Assembly (NCBI RefSeq): GCF_005503535.1
Contig: NZ_SCNN01000002.1
Coordinates: forward strand, 372,001-436,000
Source: Mesorhizobium comanense
Lineage (GTDB): Bacteria; Pseudomonadota; Alphaproteobacteria; Rhizobiales; Rhizobiaceae
Length of the DNA stretch: 64,000 bases
Reading direction: 5' to 3'
Shown here: one piece after another, positions 39,820-46,899 of the stretch
Layout of the letters: every line of letters starts with the position of its first letter
How positions within the stretch are numbered: position 1 is the stretch's first letter
Translations under genes and position numbers: made by a program
Notes under the pieces: generated by a model
Database searches by the model: none
The model's input: only the letters and a program-made list of their open reading frames with translations
What the model was told of the DNA's origin: nothing

Positions 39820-39931
39820 CGCCCGCCGCGGGAGGAGGTGCGGCGGGCGCCGTTTGGGTGGTCAACCCTTGGGAGGAGGATAAGGGCTGACCGTGTTCGC
39901 CGGGTTCGGGGAGGAGGTCGATCCCAGCGAA
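39820..39931 (-). repeat. Hairpin triplet C (nearest to the DUF1127 genes)
   Basis: Hairpins at 39820-39849 (perfect 10 bp), 39860-39892 (10 bp plus one wobble, loop one base longer) and 39896-39931 (11 bp plus a wobble and one T-T mismatch). Loops are 177-178 bp from those of triplet B. The first hairpin starts 9 bases after the DUF1127 stop. Confidence 0.8.
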
Positions 39932-39940
39932 ATTCCTGGA

Positions 39941-40081
39941 TTAGATCGCCCGGCGGGCGATAATCTTGATTTCGTCGCGGACGATACCGAGATCATGCAG
40001 CTGGCGGTTCGAAAGGCGACCCAGCTCGGTAACCGTCTCGCGATAAACGCGCCAGTTACGGTAGTTGCGGATCAGGTTCAT
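39941..40081 (-). CDS. DUF1127 small protein, copy 2
   Basis: A 46-residue basic protein, MNLIRNYRNWRVYRETVTEL at its start and ending IIARRAI. DUF1127 carries a helical region followed by the LGRLSNRQLHDLGI motif. The Rhodobacter member linked to CcsR RNAs (CcaF1) binds RNA. The protein is 61% or so identical by eye to its upstream twin and shares MNLIRNYRNWR exactly. It is immediately upstream of the hairpin array on the same strand, so it is probably co-transcribed with it. Confidence 0.88.
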   Translation of the reverse strand: MNLIRNYRNWRVYRETVTELGRLSNRQLHDLGIVRDEIKIIARRAI

Positions 40082-40105
40082 TGTCGTACTCTTTTCAGAA
40101 ACTGG

Positions 40106-40127
40106 TTCGGACCATTTGCGGTCCGAA
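40106..40127 (-). promoter_or_regulatory. Hairpin between the two DUF1127 genes
   Basis: TTCGGACC (40106-40113) and GGTCCGAA (40120-40127) form a perfect 8-bp stem with a 6-base loop. No T-tract follows on the minus strand, so it is more likely a processing or stability element than a terminator. Its loop lacks the CCTCCTCCC motif. Confidence 0.5.
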
Positions 40128-40130
40128 GAA

Positions 40131-40271
40131 TTAGACCGCCTTGCGAGCGACGTAGGGAATGTCGCTGCGGCTGATGCCGAGGTCGGTCAGTTCACGGTTG
40201 CTCAGGCGGCTCAGCTCGGAAACGGTGTCCCGGTAGCGGCGCCAGTTGCGGTAGTTGCGGATCAGGTTCAT
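40131..40271 (-). CDS. DUF1127 small protein, copy 1
   Basis: A 46-residue basic protein beginning MNLIRNYRNWRRYRDTVSEL and ending PYVARKAV, with the DUF1127 motif LSRLSNRELTDLGISRSDI. Start codon at 40271 follows GAGAACTACC; the open frame extends further upstream but without family similarity. It is the first gene of the minus-strand DUF1127-DUF1127-hairpin array unit. Role in RNA binding is by analogy to the Rhodobacter CcaF1 protein. Confidence 0.9.
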   Translation of the reverse strand: MNLIRNYRNWRRYRDTVSELSRLSNRELTDLGISRSDIPYVARKAV

Positions 40272-40322
40272 GGTAGTTCTCGTTCGTCTTTCTTGCGGAT
40301 CATTCCGTTTGTGTACGAACCA

Positions 40323-40352
40323 TAAATAGGGGGACCCATATCGATTTAAAAG
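40323..40352 (-). promoter_or_regulatory. Candidate heat-shock (RpoH-type) promoter of the DUF1127/array locus
   Basis: On the minus strand CTTTTAAA (40352-40345) is followed after 13 bases by CCCTATTTA (40331-40323). This resembles RpoH promoters (CTTGAAA and CCCCATNT). The -35 box deviates, so the call is tentative. It would start RNA about 45 bases before the first DUF1127 start codon. Confidence 0.35.
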
Positions 40353-40506
40353 CGCTATGGCTGCATGGCAGCAATGCAAATTGTGCAATGCAACATTAAC
40401 GCGCCTTCACGGACCTGACACAAAGAAGCCAGAATCAGAAAGTGCCGTGACGTCAAAGGTTTGGCCGGGCCGGTTGAAAAACCGACCCAGCAGGGAGGGA
40501 AGGGGC

Positions 40507-41625
40507 ATGGCTGGCTATTCGACAAAAGTCAGGTCTGACATAGCGCGGTGGCTGGAGAGCGGGCTGATCGACGCTTCGACGGCGGATGCGCTGCGGCGCG
40601 ATGTCGAGGTCAACGAACGGCGGTCGCTCAGTTTCGGCTCGATCCTGGCGATGATGGCGGCCTTGCTGTTCGGCGCCGCCATCCTGATCTTCGTTGCCGC
40701 CAATTGGGAGGCGATCCCGCGGCTGGCGCGGGTCGCGGCACTCTTTGCCGTCATCCTGGCCGGTTATGTCGGAGGCGCCGTTCTGAAGACGCGCGACCAT
40801 GCGGCGATCGGCGAAGCCTTGTGGATCGTGGCGGCTGCTGCCTTCGGCGGTTCGATCGCGCTGATCGGCCAGATGTATCATCTCTCGGGCGACGAGGCTT
40901 CGGCGCTGGTGACATGGGGCCTCGGCACGGCGTTGGCGGCGGTCTTGCTCAGATCAAACCCGCTGACCGTCGCTTCGGTGGGCATCGCCGATGCCTGGCT
41001 GTTCCTGAAAGGGTTCAACTATTTCTACCGCAGCGAAATCCCGCATGTCTTCATCGTCATGGCGGCAGTCCTGTTCGGCGTCTCGTTCTGGACCCGAAGC
41101 CAGGCGGCGCGGCACCTGATCATCCTGTCGCTGCTCTTCTACCTGGTGCTGCTGGCCATGAACCATGCAACGCTGCCGGTTGCGATCCCGCTGGTCATTG
41201 CTTCCGCCCTGCTTTTCGCGATTTCCGTCTTGGCGCCGGAACCTGTCGACAGGATCGTCCAGCTCGGCGGCCGCTTGCCCCTGCATGCACTACTCGGCTT
41301 CCTCACCGGCCTGGCCATCATCCAGTTCGAACTGGCCGACGAAAGCACCTACAACAGCGGCTTTACGATCGCCTCGGTCGTCGGGCTGGCCGGGATTGTC
41401 GCGGCCATCGTGTTCGCGGGACGTGACAGCCGGGGGTTGCGCTGGCTGGCCTATCTTGGTTTCGCCTTCGAACTCGCGATGATCTATGTGGTGACCTTGC
41501 AATCGATGCTCGATACGGCCGGCTTCTTCCTTGCCGCCGCCGTACTGCTCGGCATCCTTGCGATCCTCATCATCCGCGTCGAAAAGCGCATGACAGGGCC
41601 GACCTCTAGAGGAGCGACCGCATGA
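40507..41625 (+). CDS. DUF2157-family membrane protein
   Basis: A 372-residue protein with a short N-terminal soluble region (RWLESGLIDASTADALRRDV) and about ten transmembrane helices. The DUF2157 hallmark is FGSILAMMAALLFGAAILIF with FVAANWEAIPRLAR. Function is unknown. ATG 40507 has AGGGAAGGGG upstream, and the four-base overlap with the following gene (ATGA) matches the usual DUF2157-GDYXXLXY pairing. Confidence 0.85.
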   Translation: MAGYSTKVRSDIARWLESGLIDASTADALRRDVEVNERRSLSFGSILAMMAALLFGAAILIFVAANWEAIPRLARVAALFAVILAGYVGGAVLKTRDHAAIGEALWIVAAAAFGGSIALIGQMYHLSGDEASALVTWGLGTALAAVLLRSNPLTVASVGIADAWLFLKGFNYFYRSEIPHVFIVMAAVLFGVSFWTRSQAARHLIILSLLFYLVLLAMNHATLPVAIPLVIASALLFAISVLAPEPVDRIVQLGGRLPLHALLGFLTGLAIIQFELADESTYNSGFTIASVVGLAGIVAAIVFAGRDSRGLRWLAYLGFAFELAMIYVVTLQSMLDTAGFFLAAAVLLGILAILIIRVEKRMTGPTSRGATA

Positions 41626-42206
41626 TGAGTGGGAAGAGACTTGTCATTTCCGCGCTGGTGCTGGCGCTCGTCCAGATCGGGTTCCTGAGCTGGATCATTG
41701 CCGGGCGGGCGGCAATCCTGCGCAGCGGCAAGGAAGTCCTGTTGAAGATCGAGCCTGTCGATCCGCGCGACCTGCTGCGCGGCGATTATATCGTGCTCGG
41801 CTATGACATTTCGCGCATACCGGTGAAGATGATCGCCAACATCCCGGCCGGCAAATCCTCCAGCGAAGACACCTCGATCGTTGTCCGGCTGAAGAAGGGC
41901 GCCGATGGTTACTGGGTCCCGACCACGGCCTGGTTCGGCAAGGCGCCGTCGCCGGCCGCTGCCGACGAGGCCGACATAGCGGGCCGCGTCGCGGCGGGTT
42001 GGGATCTTGGCGAGGAAGGAGCGACGATCGCCCCGGACTATGGCATCGAGCGCTTTTATCTGCCGGAGGGCGAGGGCATGGCGATCCAGAACGACATGCG
42101 GGTGCGCCCCTTCGGCATCAAGCTTGCGCTTTCGGCCGACGGCACCGCCCAGATTAAGGCGCTGGTGGACGGCGACAGGACGCTGTTCGAGGAACCGCTT
42201 TACTAA
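41622..42206 (+). CDS. GDYXXLXY-domain membrane protein
   Basis: A 194-residue protein with one N-terminal transmembrane helix (LVISALVLALVQIGFLSWII) and the name-giving motif RGDYIVLGYDIS near residue 53. It then has a periplasmic-type beta-rich domain. Function unknown; it nearly always accompanies DUF2157, which it overlaps here. ATG at 41622 or 41625. Confidence 0.87.
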   Translation: MMSGKRLVISALVLALVQIGFLSWIIAGRAAILRSGKEVLLKIEPVDPRDLLRGDYIVLGYDISRIPVKMIANIPAGKSSSEDTSIVVRLKKGADGYWVPTTAWFGKAPSPAAADEADIAGRVAAGWDLGEEGATIAPDYGIERFYLPEGEGMAIQNDMRVRPFGIKLALSADGTAQIKALVDGDRTLFEEPLY

Positions 42207-42334
42207 CAGCATTCGATATGCAGCCCGCCGTGAGGTCAGGCCGTCGGCGGTTTGCGGATGCCCGTCCTTGCGCTTTTTCGGTGCTGGTCAAAACAAGCCC
42301 GGCTTGGCACAGTCGCGCAAACAGGAGTCTCTTC

Positions 42335-44152
42335 ATGGCAAAGAAGCCGTCGGCGCGTGCGACCAAACCCAGGCCCTGGACGGAGGTGGCGACGCATCTG
42401 GTCGATGTCGCCATGGGCCGCAAGCCCGCCGATCTGGTCATCCGCAACGGCCGCTGGGTGAACGTTCATTCTGGAGAGATCATCCCCGGCTCCGACATCG
42501 CCATAGCGCGCGGACGTTTCGCTTACTGCGGGCCTGATGCCAGCCATGCGATTGGTTCGGGAACCAAGGTGGTCGATGCCGGCGGACGCTACCTGGTGCC
42601 CGGCCTCTGCGACGCGCATATGCATGTCGAGAGCGGCATGGTGACGGTGACGGAGTTCTGCCGCGCCGTCATCCCGCACGGCACGACATCGATGTTCATC
42701 GATCCACATGAGATCGCCAATGTGCTGGGCCTGCCCGGCGTCCGCCTGATGCATGATGAAGCGGTGGCGATGCCCATCAACGTGCATGTGCAGATGCCGT
42801 CCTGCGTGCCTTCCGCACCCGGGCTCGAACATGCCGGCGCCGAACTGACGGTCGCCGATGTCGCCGAGGCCATGAGTTGGGAAAACATTATCGGGCTCGG
42901 CGAGGTGATGAACTTTCCAGGTGTCGCCGCCAACGATCCTGTGATGTCGGGCGAAATCGCCGCGACGGTCAAGGCGGGCAAGACGGTCGGTGGCCATTAC
43001 GCTTCGCGCGATCTCGGCCTGCCGTTCCACGGCTATGTCGCCGGCGGGCCCGAGGACGATCACGAAGGCACGCGCGCCGAGGATGCGGTCGCCCGTGTGC
43101 GCCAGGGCATGAAGGCCATGCTGCGGCTGGGCTCGGCCTGGTACGATGTTGCCTCACAGATCAAGGCGGTGACGGAAGGCGGCATCGATTCACGCAATTT
43201 CATCCTGTGCACCGACGACAGCCATTCCGGCACGCTTGTCCACGAGGGCCACATGGATCGCGTGGTCCGCCATGCCATCAGCCAAGGGCTGAAGCCGGTG
43301 ACGGCGATCCAGATGGCGACGATCAACACCGCGCAGCATTTCAGGCTGGAGCGCGAGATCGGCTCGATCGCGCCTGGACGGCTTGGCGACCTGCTGATCG
43401 TTTCCGATCTCGCCGCGATGACCATCGATGAGGTTTATGCGCGCGGTGTGAAGGTGGCCGAACGCGGCAAGCTCGAGATCGACATCCCGGCATACGACTA
43501 CCCCGAAACGGCGAAGAACACCGTCAAGCTCGGCAAGACCTTGAAGGCCGGCGATTTCGACGTCACGGCCCCCAAGGGCGCTAACGAAGTGCGGGTGCGG
43601 GTGATCGGCGTCATCGAGAACCAGGCGCCGACACGAGCCCTGGAAGCCGATCTCCCCGTCGAGAACGGTCTGGTCGCCATGGATCGCCGCAATGATATCT
43701 GCCAGATCGCGCTGGTCGAGCGGCACCGGGGCACCGGCGGCGTCACCAATGCCTTCGTCTCGGGCTTCGGCTATATGGAAGACTGCGCGATGGCGTCGAG
43801 TGTGGCGCATGACGCCCACCACATCATCTGCGTGGGCACCAACAAGCAGGACATGGCTCTGGCGGTCAACCGGCTGGGCGAGGTCGGCGGCGGTGTCGTG
43901 CTCTATTCCAAGGGCAAGGAATTGGCGCTGGTCGAAATGCCGATCGCCGGGCTGATGTCGGACGAGCGCGCCGAGATTGTCGCCGCCAAGGCCGAGCAAC
44001 TCACCGAGGCGATGCGCAAGATGGGCTGTTCGCTGAACAACGCCTACATGCAGCACTCGCTGCTGGCGCTGGTGGTCATCCCCGAACTCAGGATTTCCGA
44101 TGTCGGGCTGATCGACGTAACGACGTTCCAGAAGGTCGATCTTTTCGTCTAG
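42335..44152 (+). CDS. ade: Adenine deaminase
   Basis: Converts adenine to hypoxanthine in purine salvage; amidohydrolase superfamily. PGLCDAHMHVESGM near residue 92 supplies two metal-binding His; IDPHEIANVLG, GGHYASRD and LCTDDSHSGTLVHEGHMDR (about 285-305) add the remaining ligands. The C-terminal Ade domain (FVSGFGYMEDCAMASSVAHD region) is present. ATG 42335 has ACAGGAG upstream; an open stretch to 42218 is probably not translated. Length of 605 residues is typical of Ade proteins in Rhizobiales. Confidence 0.94.
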   Translation: MAKKPSARATKPRPWTEVATHLVDVAMGRKPADLVIRNGRWVNVHSGEIIPGSDIAIARGRFAYCGPDASHAIGSGTKVVDAGGRYLVPGLCDAHMHVESGMVTVTEFCRAVIPHGTTSMFIDPHEIANVLGLPGVRLMHDEAVAMPINVHVQMPSCVPSAPGLEHAGAELTVADVAEAMSWENIIGLGEVMNFPGVAANDPVMSGEIAATVKAGKTVGGHYASRDLGLPFHGYVAGGPEDDHEGTRAEDAVARVRQGMKAMLRLGSAWYDVASQIKAVTEGGIDSRNFILCTDDSHSGTLVHEGHMDRVVRHAISQGLKPVTAIQMATINTAQHFRLEREIGSIAPGRLGDLLIVSDLAAMTIDEVYARGVKVAERGKLEIDIPAYDYPETAKNTVKLGKTLKAGDFDVTAPKGANEVRVRVIGVIENQAPTRALEADLPVENGLVAMDRRNDICQIALVERHRGTGGVTNAFVSGFGYMEDCAMASSVAHDAHHIICVGTNKQDMALAVNRLGEVGGGVVLYSKGKELALVEMPIAGLMSDERAEIVAAKAEQLTEAMRKMGCSLNNAYMQHSLLALVVIPELRISDVGLIDVTTFQKVDLFV

Positions 44153-44202
44153 TCGGTATACGGATGATGTTGGCCTGCGAACCACATCCGGGGAGGCAGA
44201 GC

Positions 44203-44832
44203 ATGACCACGGCCAGAAGAACCTTTGCGCGGCGCGAGCCGACGCAGCAACGCTCGCGGCAGACCGTGGACTGCGTGCTTGAGGCGGTCCAACTCGTGGT
44301 GAAGCGCCACGGAACCCAGGCCATCACCACAAATCGCATCGCGGAAGTGGCCGGCGTCAGCATCGGGTCAGTCTATCAGTACTTCCCCGACAAGCGCGCA
44401 ATCTTTACCGCCCTTCATGACCGGCACGTCGACGACGTGCGGCAGGTCATCGGGCAGGCGACGGCTGCCTACGCCTCCGCGCCGCTGCAGGAATTCACGC
44501 GCGAACTCGTCCAAGGTCTCGTGAATGTGCACGTGGATGCTGCGGAACTGCACGAGATTGTTTCGTCCGCCGTTCCGGAGGGCGTTCTTGGTTTCAAGAA
44601 CGCGCTGCATCACACTTTTGAGCGAGTGCTGTCACGCGCCGACCAGCAGCGATACAGCCTCGACGAGACGGAGCGAATGCTTTTTGTCCTTCCACGCATG
44701 GTGGAATCCCTCGTGCATGGAGCGGTCCATCAGGTGCGCACCCTGTCGCGTGATGTCATCAGGAGCGAGGCGATCCGTACGGTACAGGTCTACGTGAATT
44801 CTTTTCAGGGCACTGCACAGAAACACTACTGA
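44203..44832 (+). CDS. TetR-family transcriptional regulator
   Basis: A 209-residue repressor-type protein. The N-terminal helix-turn-helix is complete: TTNRIAEVAGVSIGSVYQYF near residues 40-60, followed by PDKRAIFTALHDRHV. The C-terminal ligand domain resembles the TetR_C group seen in AcrR-like proteins. GGGAGG precedes the ATG. It is convergent with and overlaps by seven bases the SDR gene at 44826, which it may or may not regulate. Confidence 0.9.
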   Translation: MTTARRTFARREPTQQRSRQTVDCVLEAVQLVVKRHGTQAITTNRIAEVAGVSIGSVYQYFPDKRAIFTALHDRHVDDVRQVIGQATAAYASAPLQEFTRELVQGLVNVHVDAAELHEIVSSAVPEGVLGFKNALHHTFERVLSRADQQRYSLDETERMLFVLPRMVESLVHGAVHQVRTLSRDVIRSEAIRTVQVYVNSFQGTAQKHY

Positions 44833-45677
44833 AACGACGCGGCGTTCTCGGCGGCCCACTGAGCGAACGGGATCGGTTCACGCCCGGTTACCCGTTGTAC
44901 ACCGTCCGTCACGGTGTCAAGCCGGCCCTCGCGCACCGCGCGCCAGATGCCCACAAGGGCATCGACATAGGGGCCTTCCCCAGCCCATTCGATCGTGTCG
45001 GTGTACGCCTGCCGGTCGGATATTTGCTCGAAGCCGACGGGCTTGCCGATGGCTCTGCCTATCGTGGCCGCCATCTCCCCATAGGACAGCGCCTCAGGGC
45101 CGGTGATCACCAGCGCCTGGCCGTCGTGGTCGCGGCTGGTCAGGGCGGTCACGGCGACGGCAGCGATGTCGTCTGGATGGATGAATGCGATCTTGCCCGA
45201 ACCCGTGGACGAGCGCAGCAGGCCCGCGTGGCGGATGGATTGCGACCAACCGAGCGCGTTCGACATGAAGCCGGCGGCCTGAATGAACGTGAACGCCATC
45301 CCGCTTCCGCGAATGGCATCCTCGCCGCGTGCGTGCCACGGACCGGTGCCGATCCCGTTCCGCACGTCCAAGGTAGAGAGCTTGACGACGTGTCGTACGC
45401 CTGCGTGGCGGGCAGCGAAGGAGACGGCACGATCTCGCTGCTCAAGATCCGGTCCATCAGTCAGGAGGAATATACTGTCGACCCCGGCAAGCGTGGCGGT
45501 TAGCGAGGAGCCTGGCTTGTCGAAATCTCCGGCATGGATATCGACGTGGTCGCCGAAAAGAGCTCTGGCCTTGTTCGCGCTGCGCACGAAAACGGATGGG
45601 CGTGCGCCAGATTCAACGAGGCGCCGGGTTACCCGAGAGCCGATGTTTCCCGTAGCGCCGACGATGAGATGTTTCAT
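44826..45677 (-). CDS. NmrA-like NAD(P)-binding protein (atypical SDR)
   Basis: A 283-residue Rossmann protein: MKHLIVGATGNIGSRVTRRL with the G-x-T-G-x-x-G motif, SIFLLTDGPDLEQRD, then a quinone-oxidoreductase-like central part (HPDDIAAVAVTAL). The Y-x-x-x-K catalytic pair of classical SDRs is absent, as in NmrA/QorB-type redox sensors and reductases. It overlaps the SGNH gene upstream by four bases and its 3' end overlaps the TetR gene. Confidence 0.85.
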   Translation of the reverse strand: MKHLIVGATGNIGSRVTRRLVESGARPSVFVRSANKARALFGDHVDIHAGDFDKPGSSLTATLAGVDSIFLLTDGPDLEQRDRAVSFAARHAGVRHVVKLSTLDVRNGIGTGPWHARGEDAIRGSGMAFTFIQAAGFMSNALGWSQSIRHAGLLRSSTGSGKIAFIHPDDIAAVAVTALTSRDHDGQALVITGPEALSYGEMAATIGRAIGKPVGFEQISDRQAYTDTIEWAGEGPYVDALVGIWRAVREGRLDTVTDGVQRVTGREPIPFAQWAAENAASFQ

Positions 45678-46507
45678 TGGATATTGCTCCAGCCTCGGAT
45701 CACTTCGAGTGCCATTCGCTTCTGGCCCGTCAGAGTGAAATGCAGACCGTCGTCCATGAGCAGGTCGGAATGAGGGGGGCTGCCCAGCGTCGAGAAGGCG
45801 TCGATAACCGGCCCGTCGCGCTGGCGGATGATATTGGCTACCCGTGCCAGGTCTTCGTTCCGGAACCGAACCCCGAACCGGGCCAGGCCCCAGTGGGCCG
45901 CCACCTGCGCTTCATTGACCGCAGGCGGGGCAATCCAAACGCACTTCGCGGTGGTCTCTCCGGAAACGCGTTCCCGCAACTCGGCAATGTTGCGCGCGGT
46001 CTCCTCATGATGGACGAGCGTCTTCGTGGGGCGCGGTCCCTGCGTGCGTGCGTCATTCGTGCCGAAGAGGAAGAGTATCCAGTCGGGCCGCGAACTGATG
46101 ACATTCGCGATCCTCACGAGGCCGTGCGTGGTCGTCTCGCCCGCGACCGCGCTGATGGTCAACGAAATCCCGTCGGGACCGCGGCGCCTCGCCAGCATTT
46201 CCCCGAGGATTACCGCCCAGGATTGGGGATCGGACGTCAAGCTGTCGCCGAACGCCACTATATTGGCCCCTTTCCGCAGGGGAAGGCGATCGACCATCGA
46301 CGCCACGGCTGGGTCTGCAAGCAACGCGACGGCTGCTTCCGAGGCCTCGTTTTTCATGCGGCCGAGTTCGGTCGTGTAGATATCAACCGGCAGGCCGAGG
46401 AGCCCGGCATGAACTTCCGGGCTTAGGCCGGCGCCTTGGGGAAGGGAGGCCAAGGTCCCCTCGGGCTGAATGACCTTCAAAAGCCAGCGCACTTGCTCGT
46501 CCGACAT
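45674..46507 (-). CDS. SGNH/GDSL-family hydrolase
   Basis: A 277-residue esterase-type protein. Block I is NIVAFGDSLTSD near residue 82, with the nucleophile Ser. Block III appears as FGTNDAR and block V as DDGLHFTLTG, with the catalytic Asp-x-x-His. An N-terminal 75-residue helical extension (DEQVRWLLKVIQPEGTLASL) precedes the domain. The start at 46507 has GAGGTG seven bases upstream; an in-frame ATG at 46597 lacks a ribosome site. No signal peptide is apparent. It forms a two-gene operon with the SDR. Confidence 0.85.
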   Translation of the reverse strand: MSDEQVRWLLKVIQPEGTLASLPQGAGLSPEVHAGLLGLPVDIYTTELGRMKNEASEAAVALLADPAVASMVDRLPLRKGANIVAFGDSLTSDPQSWAVILGEMLARRRGPDGISLTISAVAGETTTHGLVRIANVISSRPDWILFLFGTNDARTQGPRPTKTLVHHEETARNIAELRERVSGETTAKCVWIAPPAVNEAQVAAHWGLARFGVRFRNEDLARVANIIRQRDGPVIDAFSTLGSPPHSDLLMDDGLHFTLTGQKRMALEVIRGWSNIQ

Positions 46508-46899
46508 GGGTTGCACCTCGCAGTTGGATCCGTTTTGCAGAACCCGAAAAAGGTAGTCGCCGCCCGGGGGCGTCGCTACTCGCGTTTGCCGCTTCATTAA
46601 GTTGTTGTAATTTCTTTGAAATCTTTCTGACGCCCAGACCCCTCGTCAGGTTCAAGGACCGTCTGGGAAGGCCTTTCGCGTCCGGCACCGAGGGTCCTCC
46701 ATCCCGGCGGATGAAGGAAGGGGTTGCGTCCAAAGCCGCCATTCGATTTTGCAAGGAATCGAGCCAGCGAGGTTCCTGCAAAGCGAATATTTTCCGAGCG
46801 TTTCATTCGCCCAGAAACAAAGCCATTCAGGATACTTCACAGGAAACCAGGTTACGCTCCGTTCCGGTTCTCGGAAGCGGCTCTTGAACGCGTTGATGC
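46508..46899. other. 392-bp intergenic region, no gene seen
   Basis: Contains a CCCAGAC/GTCTGGG inverted repeat (46633-46639 and 46661-46667) with a 21-base loop. Short open frames here have no ribosome site and no protein character. It includes the promoter region of the SGNH-SDR operon and the 3' end of the DUF900 gene. Confidence 0.5.

Larger units (their letters stand above)
39454..39931 (-). ncRNA. Array of nine cuckoo/CcsR-type anti-Shine-Dalgarno hairpins
   Basis: Nine stem-loops on the minus strand follow the second DUF1127 stop codon. Every loop reads ACCTCCTCCC (ATCCTCCTCCC in one), complementary to GGAGG ribosome sites. Plus-strand coordinates are 39464-39495, 39505-39536, 39542-39573, 39642-39673, 39683-39715, 39720-39751, 39820-39849, 39860-39892 and 39896-39931. 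Stems are 9-13 bp. Several mismatches on the plus strand (A opposite C) become G-U wobbles on the minus strand, so minus is transcribed. In Rhodobacter, cuckoo (CcsR) RNAs with CCUCCUCCC loops are processed from a DUF1127 transcript under stress sigma factors. The same arrangement is seen here, with more hairpins. Confidence 0.85.

Noticed and set aside
39460..39931. CRISPR-like direct repeats
   Set aside because: The short GGGAGGAGG word recurs at uneven spacing (about 37-100 bp) within stems of different sequence. There are no uniform repeats and spacers and no cas genes.
39104..39963. Overlapping plus-strand open frames with repeated EEVRRAPFGW-like peptides
   Set aside because: The repeats come from the hairpin array read in the wrong strand. 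The frames overlap each other and trmFO, and have no family resemblance.
44203..46507. Horizontally acquired island around the TetR, SDR and SGNH genes
   Set aside because: No integrase, tRNA, direct repeats or clear composition shift by eye; kept as ordinary accessory genes.
46508..46899. Short open frames between the SGNH and DUF900 genes
   Set aside because: No ribosome site, no family similarity, and stop codons in all frames break any longer product.
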